Assembly (NCBI GenBank): GCA_028722305.1
Contig: JAQYHB010000004.1
Location: 1 to 49,011 of the forward strand
Direction: 5' to 3'
Length of the DNA: 49,011 bases
Origin: Spirochaetales bacterium
Lineage (GTDB): Bacteria > Spirochaetota > Spirochaetia > Sphaerochaetales > Sphaerochaetaceae
Positions 25,403 through 34,233 of the stretch are shown here, piece by piece; within the stretch, counting starts at the first letter, position 1, and each line of letters begins with the position of its first letter. Under the pieces are notes generated by a model, which was not told the origin of the DNA, did not search any database, and saw only the letters and a program-made list of their open reading frames with translations. The position numbers and the translations under genes are program-made.

Positions 25403-26658
25403 AGGATTTCTTCCACCGCTTCCAAAAGGCTGGAGACGGAGGCGATGCCAGGGCACTCCGCCTTGCCAATCCGGTAGCCTTTGCACCCGGCGTTGATTGC
25501 CGTCTCCTCATCCCTTTTCTGGTCCCCAATCATGTAGCTGCGGGACAGGTCGATATGGTACTTGTCCCGCGCCTTGAAAATCATGCCAGGCTTGGGCTTG
25601 CGACACTCGCAATCCATCTTCAGCTCTCTCACTTCTCCGGGAAATCCTGAGTCGGGATGGTGCGGACAGAAAAAGAGATCGTCGATATAGGCCCCTTCCC
25701 TTCCGAGCAACGTTTCCATCTTCATATGGATTTCATCCAGTCCCTCATAGGACAATTGTCCCCGGGCGATGACCGGCTGGTTGGTGATGACAATGGCTAG
25801 ATATCCCGAGTCGTTGATCTTCCTGATTGCCTTGGCAACGCCGGGAAGCAATTCGAAATCATCGATATGGGTCAAAAAGCCCACCATCTTGTTGATGGTG
25901 CCATCCCTGTCAAGAAAGATAGCTTTCTGCGGATGGGACAGGTTCTTCCGCTCGACCATTCCGCTTTCCAGGTCTTTCGCTACCTGCGCATAGCGGTCAG
26001 GGGTGCCCATGTCCTTGATATATTCAGGAGTATCGTAGGCAAACAGTTCGCCCCGGCCAATCAATGGCCGGAGGATCTCTCTGTCCAAATCGGTCTTTTT
26101 CACCTTGGCAAACAGGGAGAAAATCCTAGGAGAAACCAAATGGATCCCTGCATTGACCCGGTTATGGTACCACAGCCTCTCGTCCTCCTTGTGCAGCCAT
26201 TTGGCGACCCTTCCGTCCGCATTGGCGAAAATCAGCCCGCTGTCATATGGATGGGAGTTGGGATGGGTCATAATGGTGACCGTCGCACGTTTTGCCTGAT
26301 GGTAGGCGAGAAACCGTTTCACATCGACATCGAAAACCAAGTCTCCGTTGATCAACAAAAAGTCGTCCTGGATGCGTCCTTTCAGATAAAACAGCGCACC
26401 TGCCGTACCAAGGGGCTCTTGCTCCTCGATGTAGGAAATCCGCACCCCCCATCGGGAACCATCTCCAAAATAGGAACGGATTACCTCGCCAAGATAGCCG
26501 ATGCAAAGGACAAAATCGACAATTCCCTGCCGTCTCAACGAGATGACTTGGTATTCCAGGATGGGTTTTCCCAACACTGGAATCATCGGTTTCGGGATAT
26601 CCGAACGAACCGAGGCGATGCGGGTACCCCGGCCGCCTGCCATGATGACACAGACCAT
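25396..26658 (-). CDS. Fused heptose 1-phosphate guanylyltransferase and heptose bisphosphate phosphatase (HddC-GmhB)
   Basis: This 420-residue bifunctional protein has an N-terminal nucleotidyltransferase (about 1-230) with CVIMAGGRGTRIAS, IPKPMIPVLGKPILE, and LLINGDLVFD. The C-terminal HAD phosphatase has KAIFLDRDGTIN, the GmhB zinc-type motif CPHHPDSG with CECRKPKPGM, and MIGDQKRDEETAINAG. These would dephosphorylate D-glycero-D-manno-heptose 1,7-bisphosphate and then couple the 1-phosphate to GTP. Usually hddC and gmhB are separate genes. The start is ATG 26658 with GGAG upstream, two bases after the gmhA stop. It completes the GDP-heptose pathway with the two genes before it. The guanylyl specificity is inferred from the HddA neighbour. 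Confidence 0.85.
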   Translation of the reverse strand: MVCVIMAGGRGTRIASVRSDIPKPMIPVLGKPILEYQVISLRRQGIVDFVLCIGYLGEVIRSYFGDGSRWGVRISYIEEQEPLGTAGALFYLKGRIQDDFLLINGDLVFDVDVKRFLAYHQAKRATVTIMTHPNSHPYDSGLIFANADGRVAKWLHKEDERLWYHNRVNAGIHLVSPRIFSLFAKVKKTDLDREILRPLIGRGELFAYDTPEYIKDMGTPDRYAQVAKDLESGMVERKNLSHPQKAIFLDRDGTINKMVGFLTHIDDFELLPGVAKAIRKINDSGYLAIVITNQPVIARGQLSYEGLDEIHMKMETLLGREGAYIDDLFFCPHHPDSGFPGEVRELKMDCECRKPKPGMIFKARDKYHIDLSRSYMIGDQKRDEETAINAGCKGYRIGKAECPGIASVSSLLEAVEEILQ

Positions 26659-26660
26659 AG

Positions 26661-27308
26661 TCACGCTCCAAAGAACTCGTTTTCCACCGCAAGGCAAAGG
26701 CAGTGATAGATGGGCAGATGGCGTTCCTGAATCTTGTAGGTCTCGGTCTCGGGAACCACAATGTTGATGTCGCCCAACGCCTTCAGTCTGCCACCGTCAC
26801 GCCCGGAGAGCGCGATGACATGCACACCAAGCGCCCGTGCCACATCAGCCGCATAGAGCACGTTTGTTGAGTTGCCCGAAGTGGAAATGGCAATCAGTAC
26901 GTCACCTTTCTTTCCAATTCCGGCGACCTGCTGGGCAAAGCAAAGATCCGGCTCCTTGTCGTTCATATAGGCGGTGGTCAGGGCCGACTCGCTCACCAAC
27001 GCAATGGCGGGAAGCGCCCCCTCCAGGTTTTCGATATAGTAATCGGCACGTGGGCCGCAGGCAGCACGCAAAGCTTTCTGTTTTTCCAAAGATAGTGGAC
27101 GATGGGCGACAAACGACTTCATCAACTCGCCGACAATATGCAAGCTGTCGGATGCGCTACCGCCATTGCCGCAAACCAGCAGTTTGCCCCCTTCCTTATA
27201 ACTTTGGATCAATGTCCCTACGGCTTGGATGACAGCTTCCTCACAAGATTGCAAATCAGGGTATCGGACGGCCAAATTCTTGCAAATGGCCATAGTGGAT
27301 GCTTTCAT
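26661..27308 (-). CDS. gmhA: Sedoheptulose 7-phosphate isomerase (phosphoheptose isomerase)
   Basis: This 215-residue cytoplasmic SIS-domain enzyme converts sedoheptulose 7-phosphate to D-glycero-D-manno-heptose 7-phosphate. It has the substrate loop LLVCGNGGSASDSLHIVGE and the phosphate-binding SIS motif ISTSGNSTNVL. GGGGAGG about nine bases before the ATG supports the start, which overlaps the end of the kinase gene by ATGA. It is the first enzyme of the heptose pathway although second in the operon. Confidence 0.9.
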   Translation of the reverse strand: MKASTMAICKNLAVRYPDLQSCEEAVIQAVGTLIQSYKEGGKLLVCGNGGSASDSLHIVGELMKSFVAHRPLSLEKQKALRAACGPRADYYIENLEGALPAIALVSESALTTAYMNDKEPDLCFAQQVAGIGKKGDVLIAISTSGNSTNVLYAADVARALGVHVIALSGRDGGRLKALGDINIVVPETETYKIQERHLPIYHCLCLAVENEFFGA

Positions 27309-28315
27309 ACGTGAACCTCCCCACGGGTGGTGTCTTCTTCCGGAGAATAATAGAGAATCCGGGTTCCCCCATCCTCAAAATGAAAATTGACTTCCATCAA
27401 ATCCGAGAGTTCCTTGCGGACAGATTCCTGATGGTCTGTATCCACATAGAACAGAAGGAACCCACCCCCACCGGCACCTAGGAGTTTGCCACCAAGGGCA
27501 CCGGCCTTGATGGCGCGGGCGTAGAAACTGTCAATGATATCGGTGGAAACGCTGCTGTTGATGCCACGCTTCAGCTTCCAGGTGTAGTCAAGCAGTTTTC
27601 CAAACTCATCAAGCGCCCCATTTCCCTCAAGGATTTTCTCCGCCTCGTCCACAAGGGCAAGCAGTTCCACAAGTTGCCTGTCCTTCTCCTCGATGGAAAC
27701 CATCATGTGCTTCTGGATATTGGCGGAAAAGCGGGAGAAGCCAGTAAAGAACAACAAGAGATTGTCATCAAGTTGCTTTTTCCGCTCCGGCCTGATCACG
27801 ATTGGCGAGACATGAAAACCCGTCGTGGTAAAATCAATCCGGTTGAACCCGCCAAACGCTGCCGCAATCTGGTCCTGCTCGCCACCCTCTTCTCCGCAGA
27901 GCACTCGTTCAAGGTAGATGGCATCCTTGGCCAACTCCTCCTTGCTCCGGTATCTTCCCTTCAAGGCGTAAAAAGCATTGAGCATGCCGACAGCAAACGT
28001 ACTGCTGGTGCCAAGCCCCGTACGGGCAGGCAAGTCGGCATCATAGGTCAACCGGATCGCATGCATATCCAGAAACCTCATCGCCTCGCGTACCGCAGGG
28101 TGTTCAATCTGGGAGACATCGGTGACCCGTTCGGTCTTCGAATAGACAATCTCGTTGGTGTAATGGAAATACGGTGGCAGATGCCGTACCGAGACATAGC
28201 AGTATTTGTCGAACGTCGTGGAAATCACGGCACCGCCATGTTTCTGATAAAATTGGGCGATATCCGTTCCACCACCAAAGAACGACATGCGGAACGGAGT
28301 CTTGGTAATGATCAT
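27305..28315 (-). CDS. hddA: D-glycero-alpha-D-manno-heptose 7-phosphate kinase (GHMP kinase)
   Basis: This 336-residue GHMP-family kinase probably phosphorylates heptose 7-phosphate at C1. It has the N-terminal TKTPFRMSFFGGGTDI, the ATP loop PARTGLGTSSTFAVG and the C-terminal KLLGAGGGGFLLFY. These match HddA rather than galactokinase. The ATG at 28315 follows a GGAGGAG ribosome-binding site; upstream in-frame codons are not conserved-looking. It leads the operon hddA-gmhA-hddC/gmhB, all overlapping or within two bases, so the whole GDP-heptose route is made as one unit. Confidence 0.88.
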   Translation of the reverse strand: MIITKTPFRMSFFGGGTDIAQFYQKHGGAVISTTFDKYCYVSVRHLPPYFHYTNEIVYSKTERVTDVSQIEHPAVREAMRFLDMHAIRLTYDADLPARTGLGTSSTFAVGMLNAFYALKGRYRSKEELAKDAIYLERVLCGEEGGEQDQIAAAFGGFNRIDFTTTGFHVSPIVIRPERKKQLDDNLLLFFTGFSRFSANIQKHMMVSIEEKDRQLVELLALVDEAEKILEGNGALDEFGKLLDYTWKLKRGINSSVSTDIIDSFYARAIKAGALGGKLLGAGGGGFLLFYVDTDHQESVRKELSDLMEVNFHFEDGGTRILYYSPEEDTTRGEVHV

Positions 28316-28620
28316 AGAGGACTCCTCCGCATGAGTATATGCCAGGTACTTCACATGGTCAAAGTACCTCTTATCGCAGTGACCATTCAGCACCAAGAGC
28401 TGGTTTTATTGTTGCATATGGGGTTTTGAAATTGTTCAACCCAGATGCAACTCCGACAAGCAACCAAGGGGAGGCTTCCCGTTGACTAGCTTGTCTGGCC
28501 TTAAGGTTCACGGCTATTGGGACCGCTTGCAGTTGCGTTTTCCGTTTCAATCAATAAATACTTCCAAATACCCGAAACATATCTGTAGAAGAGAAAACAC
28601 AAAGGGTATCTCCCGTGGAT
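28316..28620. other. Intergenic region between hddA and the GT87-like gene
   Basis: This 305-base region has no gene that I recognise. It should contain the promoter of the heptose operon on the minus strand; a TTGAAC (complement near 28433-28438) is present, but no convincing -10 lies at the right spacing. Nothing else stands out. Confidence 0.3.
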
Positions 28621-29874
28621 TTAGGCTCCATGTCGACATGTACTATTTGACTGGCAAAGCCTCTGACGCCTGTCCCGCAGTGTCTCAATGCCAATGCACG
28701 CACACATGGCAAGCAGAAGAAGCTGATGGACCACCAACGTAATCTTGATGGGAAATTGGACGGGAATAACCAGCAAGGAAACGAACACGGCGAATGCAAC
28801 ATCATAGAAACCGTCAAAGGGTCCGACATCCTTCTCGTTGAGAAAATACACCAATGGAATAATCAAGAACAGGAGTGCGTACTGATAGGAAATAGATGGG
28901 ATGTAGATGCAAAGAAGCGATAGGCAAAACAGTTTTTCCCAGTACCGGCGTGTATCATGGTACACCCACAAACAGAGCAACATGCAAACAATCTGGGCCA
29001 AACGAATGAGAAGCCTGGTATTAAGTGCAAACGGCAAGATAGAAAGCTTCCGGACAATAGCATCACCAATAAGAATCAAGTTTTTCAAAGAATAGCTATA
29101 GGCTGAAAGTTGCTTTCCTTCGCCCCACGCAAGCACATTGAAAAAATTTCCGCCGAAATATCTGAAAGAATATCCACAGCAAAAGAATGCGACCACATAC
29201 AAGCCTACGAACTCGGCGAAACACACCATCGCGCCCTTCCAATCCCGTTTCTCCAACAAGACAACGCCAAAAATGGCTGGGTACAGCTTGATGCTTGCGG
29301 CAAGGGCCAGGCAAAAATAGGCAAGATTCGCACTCTTTCTATCTCCAAGAGAATACAGAAATACAAACAAAAAGCTAAACAGGAACGCATATATGATGCA
29401 GTTGCCACGTTCTAGGCTCCAAAAGACAATTCCAGACAAAGAAAGGAGAAGCGCATACGCTATTTTCTTTTTGAGACTCCCATTGATGGAGAAAAGAAGC
29501 ATCACGAAAAAAGGAAGGACAAAATACAGAATATGGCACATGATATAAACAGCTCCAGAAATATCCGCCCGTAACTGAGACCCTTGCTCTAGCACACTCA
29601 AGGAACTGTCAATAAAACTGAAATCAACCATATGAGCCAAGCACTTATACACCAAATCAGGGACGGGAGGATAGATTCCAGGCTTTCCGCCGAAACTTTT
29701 GTTAAGAATGATGCTTTCAAAAAGATCCATGAACGTTCCGGTAGTATTGGCACGGAAATAGTAACCGAACTTACCGCCAGTGCACAATTCGACCAAAGAA
29801 ACACATGTGATACCAAGCATCACATAACAAAAAAGTGCATTGGATCTTTCCTTTGACAACTTTGAAGAATTCAT
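28621..29874 (-). CDS. Polytopic membrane glycosyltransferase, GT87-like (DUF2029)
   Basis: This 417-residue protein has about ten hydrophobic helices and the GT87-like segment LALAASIKLYPAIFGVVLLE followed by KRDWKGA. GT87 enzymes are GT-C mannosyltransferases that use polyprenyl-phosphate mannose on the periplasmic side; here the donor is not known. The gene is AT-richer than the heptose operon. The start is uncertain: ATG 29874 has AGGAA next to it, whereas an AAAGGAGGG lies about 13 bases further back and an in-frame TTG begins at 29904. The upstream gap of 243 bases to the SDR gene holds an inverted repeat, so it may have its own promoter. Confidence 0.65.
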   Translation of the reverse strand: MNSSKLSKERSNALFCYVMLGITCVSLVELCTGGKFGYYFRANTTGTFMDLFESIILNKSFGGKPGIYPPVPDLVYKCLAHMVDFSFIDSSLSVLEQGSQLRADISGAVYIMCHILYFVLPFFVMLLFSINGSLKKKIAYALLLSLSGIVFWSLERGNCIIYAFLFSFLFVFLYSLGDRKSANLAYFCLALAASIKLYPAIFGVVLLEKRDWKGAMVCFAEFVGLYVVAFFCCGYSFRYFGGNFFNVLAWGEGKQLSAYSYSLKNLILIGDAIVRKLSILPFALNTRLLIRLAQIVCMLLCLWVYHDTRRYWEKLFCLSLLCIYIPSISYQYALLFLIIPLVYFLNEKDVGPFDGFYDVAFAVFVSLLVIPVQFPIKITLVVHQLLLLAMCACIGIETLRDRRQRLCQSNSTCRHGA

Positions 29875-29947
29875 TTCCTGTACTGGTCCCTCCTTTGATG
29901 ACAATCTAAACCGTACTATATGGACGAGGTTGCTGCCACCCCGAACA

Positions 29948-29968
29948 GATTATCAGTAACCGATAATC
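29948..29968. repeat. Small inverted repeat upstream of the GT87-like gene
   Basis: GATTATC (29948-29954) and GATAATC (29962-29968) form a 7-bp palindrome with a seven-base spacer in the gap between the GT87-like and SDR genes. It could be an operator or a weak terminator for the SDR gene; no T run follows. Confidence 0.3.
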
Positions 29969-30117
29969 CGCTAGCAACTACCATTGTGTGTGTTTTCTAA
30001 ATTCGATTTCATCGCGGAGGATATCATCCATAATGGTAATGCAATAATGTCAGAAGGACTAGTTCTCTTTCCGCTTTTATCAAACACCCAGAACTGTACA
30101 ATCCATGTCGCCAATGG

Positions 30118-31164
30118 TTATTTTCCCTCTTTAAGGATATCCAACGTGTGACGGATTCCCTCGTCAGCACAAAATGCAGGAATCCAACCAAGATGTTCCA
30201 ATTTGCTTATTCCCAGCACCTGCCTCAGAATCGGTGACTGGTTTGCCACATCCGCTACTGTTGGTTGCTCAAAGACTACCTTGCAGTGCCCGGCTGTAGC
30301 GATTTTCCCCGCCAATTCCGCAATGGTCATTATTGATTTCGGATTCGCAATATTATATGCCTCTCCCGCCTTTCCGTTCACAAGCACCGTAAGCAATCCA
30401 GATATGCAGTCAGCGACATAATTGTAACTTCGCATTTGCATACCCGCGCTTTTCATAACAATGTTGTCACCCGCAATTGCGTTGCGGAAAAACTGCGCAT
30501 GGGCGCGATTATCCATCGCTGTTATGCAGGGGCCATAGGTATGGCATGGTCTGACAACAACACTTTCCAGCCCATATTGTTTCCAAAAACTTACACAGAG
30601 ATTCTCCGCCATCCGCTTGCTCAATGGATAACATGACCTAGGCGATAGGATATCCACATATCCCGAATACGTTTCATCAAAAGACTCCATCGTGGGATTC
30701 CCTTGCCCGTACACCTCACCGGAGGAAACATACAGGAACTTCTGGCAACCATGGCTCTTGGCATATGCAAGAAGCCGGAATGTGCTTTCGACATTTCCAA
30801 CGATTGTTCCTACAGGATCACAGGAAAATGCCGCAGGGTAGGCGTTTCCGGCTGCATGAATCACGTAATCAACAGCCACATCAAATACAATGGGTGTGTT
30901 CAGGTCATATGGAAGAAATACTACGTTATCCGTGTTTCCAAACTGACCTCGCAGTCTTTCCGTGCTCCGACCCGCAAGTAACACCGTCATGTTTGCCTTG
31001 TGTTCCAAATTAAGCCGAATCAATGCATCAGCCGCAAAAGAACCTATCGTCCCTGTCGCCCCTGTCACAAGAATGCGTTTGTTCCACAACTTTTCACTTC
31101 CAACGACATGCGCCAGCGTCCTATCGATATCATCAAAATACAATTTGCTCTGATGCAGATTCAT
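30118..31164 (-). CDS. NAD-dependent epimerase/dehydratase (extended SDR), partner of a cytidylyltransferase
   Basis: This 348-residue extended short-chain dehydrogenase has the nucleotide-binding loop ILVTGATGTIGSFAA, the core VIHAAGN, VSSGEVYGQG and the active-site pair in SCYPLSKRMAEN (Tyr and Lys), then VVVRPCHTYGP. It resembles nucleotide-sugar dehydratases and epimerases. Its start, ATG 31164, follows GGGAG and lies 14 bases after the end of the cytidylyltransferase gene, so it likely acts on the CDP-linked or polyol-phosphate product of that gene. The family is certain, the reaction is not; TarJ-type polyol reductases belong to a different fold. Confidence 0.8.
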   Translation of the reverse strand: MNLHQSKLYFDDIDRTLAHVVGSEKLWNKRILVTGATGTIGSFAADALIRLNLEHKANMTVLLAGRSTERLRGQFGNTDNVVFLPYDLNTPIVFDVAVDYVIHAAGNAYPAAFSCDPVGTIVGNVESTFRLLAYAKSHGCQKFLYVSSGEVYGQGNPTMESFDETYSGYVDILSPRSCYPLSKRMAENLCVSFWKQYGLESVVVRPCHTYGPCITAMDNRAHAQFFRNAIAGDNIVMKSAGMQMRSYNYVADCISGLLTVLVNGKAGEAYNIANPKSIMTIAELAGKIATAGHCKVVFEQPTVADVANQSPILRQVLGISKLEHLGWIPAFCADEGIRHTLDILKEGK

Positions 31165-31178
31165 CTGCACATTCTCCC

Positions 31179-31892
31179 TTATTTCAACCAATCGGATCTT
31201 TTTGCAACAAGAAGCGCTTTGAAGATATCAAGGTCTTCCACAGTGGTAAGCTTGATGTTCTTTTCTGAACCTGCGGAAAAATAGACCTGCTCTCCCATTT
31301 CAATCATCAAAGTACAAGATGCGACAGAGTTGGTAATACCGGCCTTGATGGCCTTCCGGTGAAGGTCACAGATTTTTCCAAGGGAAAACCCCTGTGGGGT
31401 CTGGGTTCTTTTCAGATGATCACGAGGGTAACTACCTGTAGATTTCACACCATCCTCGGTTTGTATCATCGCCTCCGCACACGGAATGACCGTGGTTGCA
31501 TTACCATGAAGCCGTGTCACACGGATGCAGTCGGAAATGATTTCCGCGGAAACCAGCGGACGAATAGCGTCATGAATCAGCACAATATCATCCGGTAAGT
31601 GGTGCTTTTCAAGCTCGAACACGCCATTGCGGATGGAGTCCTGTCCGTTTTTTCCTCCAGGTACCACATACTTCAGCTTTGTGACTTCAAATTGATTCGC
31701 ATACGCCCATAAAACGGATTCCCAGCCTTCAATGCATACCACAGCGATTTCATCAATTTCCGGATGGTTTTGGAAAGCTTCCAGCGTATACACAATGACA
31801 GGACGCTCATTAACGGTAAGAAACTGTTTGGGAATGTCCTGATGCATCCGAGTTCCGGAACCACCAGCGATAAGCAATCCAATCACAGCCAT
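31179..31892 (-). CDS. IspD/TarI family cytidylyltransferase
   Basis: This 237-residue CTP transferase has the family start IGLLIAGGSGTRMHQDIPKQ and the IHDAIRPLVS motif of the IspD/TarI group, with KRTQTPQGFSL. It adds CMP to a polyol phosphate such as ribitol 5-phosphate or methylerythritol 4-phosphate. In this surface-glycan setting, next to an SDR, a TarI-like or CDP-polyol role is more likely than isoprenoid synthesis. AAGGAGG precedes ATG 31892 by about seven bases. The LicD protein and the phosphatase-superfamily fusions in the same region could use a polyol-phosphate product. Confidence 0.8.
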   Translation of the reverse strand: MAVIGLLIAGGSGTRMHQDIPKQFLTVNERPVIVYTLEAFQNHPEIDEIAVVCIEGWESVLWAYANQFEVTKLKYVVPGGKNGQDSIRNGVFELEKHHLPDDIVLIHDAIRPLVSAEIISDCIRVTRLHGNATTVIPCAEAMIQTEDGVKSTGSYPRDHLKRTQTPQGFSLGKICDLHRKAIKAGITNSVASCTLMIEMGEQVYFSAGSEKNIKLTTVEDLDIFKALLVAKRSDWLK

Positions 31893-32243
31893 TCTTGCAC
31901 CTCCTTCGTCTTTCAAGCTTCATTACGGTAAACTGTTGTCCCTTCGGCAGGATAAATTATGAAATCATCAAACATTTTCCCGAATGCAACTTTGCGAAAG
32001 CTATGTAACATACTACATCTTCGCGGCCATCCAGTCGACCCAAGTTAGCAAGATCTTGCACTAGGTCAAATTGCGCAAGAGGCAACAAGCCATAGATTCC
32101 CAAGTTTGTCTCCAGCAGTCGCAGACAATAGAGAATGGGGCAGGAAACGCCAGTTCTGCATGTGTATGTTTTGATATTTTCTCATAGGCAATTCACGCTT
32201 TTCCATGTGAGAAAGAAGGATTCAATGAAAAAATAAAGCATAC
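31893..32243. other. Intergenic region, no gene recognised
   Basis: This 351-base AT-rich region lies between the cytidylyltransferase and the broken glycosyltransferase. On the minus strand two short overlapping open frames (about 31950-32160 and 32070-32200) read like protein remnants without clear family features. No RNA gene or repeat is visible. It should contain the promoter of the cytidylyltransferase-SDR pair. Confidence 0.3.
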
Positions 32244-33203
32244 GTGGAAATAATACGAAAACTTCAGAATTACCACTACCGGGAATTGAAGAGAATTCGT
32301 ACAAGACATCTTGTTGCTGCTGTAAAAAAAGCTCATCTCCAAGAGGGTATTAGGCAGCCAACACGCAAAGAGCGCATCGTCCTCTCTCTTGCGACATATC
32401 CACCAAGATTTTCAACAATTGATTTACCGTTGAAAAGTTTGCTTCTTCAATCCGTGAAACCAGATAAAATACTTGTCTGGATGCCATGCGCGCTATCGGA
32501 GCTTCCCCAAAACATGAGGAAGTATGAAGAGTATGGGGTTTCTTTCCGTAAAGCACCTCACGACTTCTATTCACATTTGAAATATTTTTACACTCTACAA
32601 GAATATGCAAATGACATTGTAATTACAGTCGATGATGATGCAATTTATCCGACAGACCTGATAAGTACTCTTATCCATACTCACAACAAGTATCCTTCTT
32701 GCATTTGTGCACGCAGGGTACACCAAATCACTTGGGATAAGGAAGGAAATATCAATCCTTACACGCAATGGCGTTAGATTCAGCGGAACATTCGCACACC
32801 ATCCATGGAGCTTTTTGCAGTTGGAGTTGGCGGTGTGTTGTATCCTCCTCGCAGCCTACACATTGGCCCTTTGAGTTACACCTTGTTTACAAAGCTCTGT
32901 CCCAAGCAATACGACCTCTGGCTGAAATAGCAGGAAATGTTACAAGGACTGGATGTAGTCTGGGCACCTAACACCCTCCCCGATCCGCCGGTAGCGGATA
33001 CTTCCCAAATCGTTTCGCTGGCTGAAGCAAATGTACATCATGGGGAAAATGACAAGGCCATCAAAGCTTTGTCTGACCATTTTGGGCCAATCACGCCTTC
33101 AGGCATTAATCGCTCTACTAGAGAATCGGCCCAATCAGGCATAACCATGCCTTTTCTTCCACATGCATGTTATAGACCATACAATTTCCTTCGTATATCA
33201 TAG
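32244..33203 (+). pseudogene. Glycosyltransferase gene broken by two in-frame TAG codons
   Basis: One plus-strand frame reads through as a single GT-like protein interrupted only by stops. The first part (GTG 32244) has RIVLSLATYPPRFSTIDLPL, QSVKPDKILVW and the metal-binding IVITVDDDAIYP. TAG at 32775-32777 interrupts it, then the same frame continues with FAVGVGGVLYPPRSLH and LCPKQYDLWLK. TAG at 32928-32930 interrupts again, followed by MLQGLDVVWAP, a run ending NVHHGENDKAI and then SDHFGPI. The natural end is probably near 33092; the frame closes with another TAG at 33201-33203. Both breaks fall inside conserved sequence, so this looks like a decayed gene and not a start artefact. Amber readthrough is the less likely alternative. 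Frame and order are direct; the family is a GT-A-like transferase by resemblance. Confidence 0.75.
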
Positions 33204-33207
33204 GGAT

Positions 33208-34233
33208 ATGGCACATATCGATTTTACGCAAAAGACCATCTTGGTTACTGGAGCCGCCGGCTTCATCGGCAGCCATCTTTCCAAAGCACTGATCGAGCAG
33301 TTTCCCAGCGTCCATATCATCGGCCTCGACTCGATTACCGACTATTACGATGTCTCGTTGAAAGAAGAACGGCTACAGATGCTGTCTGGGTACGGAAAGT
33401 CGTTTACCTTCATCAAAGGCGACATTTCCGACAAGGCTTTGGTGGACAAACTGTTTGCCGACTATCACTTCGATCTTGTCGTCAACCTTGCCGCACAGGC
33501 GGGCGTGCGTTATTCGATCACCAACCCGGATGCTTACATCAAGAGCAATATGCTGGGGTTCTATCACATTCTCGAAGCCTGTCGTCATCATCCCGTCCAG
33601 CATCTGGTCTATGCCTCCTCTTCCTCCGTCTACGGGTCAAACAAGAAGGTGCCCTATTCGACGGACGACAAGGTGGACAACCCGGTTTCGCTGTATGCGG
33701 CAACCAAGAAGTCCAACGAGTTGTTCGCTCATGCCTATAGCAAGCTCTACCAGATTCCCTCGACCGGGCTCAGGTTCTTCACGGTCTATGGCCCGATGGG
33801 CCGGCCGGACATGGCCTATTTCAAATTCACCAACAAGCTGGTCAAAGGCGAAACCATCCAGATTTACAACCATGGCGACATGTATCGCGACTTCACCTAC
33901 ATCGACGATATCGTGAAAGGCATCATCGCCGTCATGCAGAAGACCCCGGACAACACCGAAGACGGAGCCCCCTACAAAGTCTATAACATCGGGAACAGCA
34001 AGCCGGTCAGTCTGCTCAGATTCGTCGAGATTCTCGAGCAGAGCCTGATCAACGAAGGCATCATCACCCAGCCCGGCACAAAGGAGCTGCTTCCCATGCA
34101 GCCGGGCGACGTGTATCAGACATATGCGGATGTCTCCGGTCTGGAAAAAGATTTTGGCTATCATCCTTCCACCCCACTCGAAGTCGGCCTTGCCAACTTT
34201 GCCAAATGGTATAAGGGGTATTACCAAAAATGA
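33208..34233 (+). CDS. UDP-glucuronate 4-epimerase-like NAD-dependent epimerase
   Basis: This 341-residue extended SDR of the CapI/UDP-glucuronate 4-epimerase group has TILVTGAAGFIGSHL, LAAQAGVRYSITNPDAYI, YASSSSVYGSNKKVPY and the active-site SLYAATKKSNE. These local sequences are characteristic of enzymes converting UDP-glucuronate to UDP-galacturonate. The UDP-glucose dehydrogenase two genes downstream would supply its substrate. The start is ATG 33208, giving the usual N-terminus; the ribosome-binding site is weak. Its stop overlaps the next gene by ATGA. Confidence 0.87.
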   Translation: MAHIDFTQKTILVTGAAGFIGSHLSKALIEQFPSVHIIGLDSITDYYDVSLKEERLQMLSGYGKSFTFIKGDISDKALVDKLFADYHFDLVVNLAAQAGVRYSITNPDAYIKSNMLGFYHILEACRHHPVQHLVYASSSSVYGSNKKVPYSTDDKVDNPVSLYAATKKSNELFAHAYSKLYQIPSTGLRFFTVYGPMGRPDMAYFKFTNKLVKGETIQIYNHGDMYRDFTYIDDIVKGIIAVMQKTPDNTEDGAPYKVYNIGNSKPVSLLRFVEILEQSLINEGIITQPGTKELLPMQPGDVYQTYADVSGLEKDFGYHPSTPLEVGLANFAKWYKGYYQK

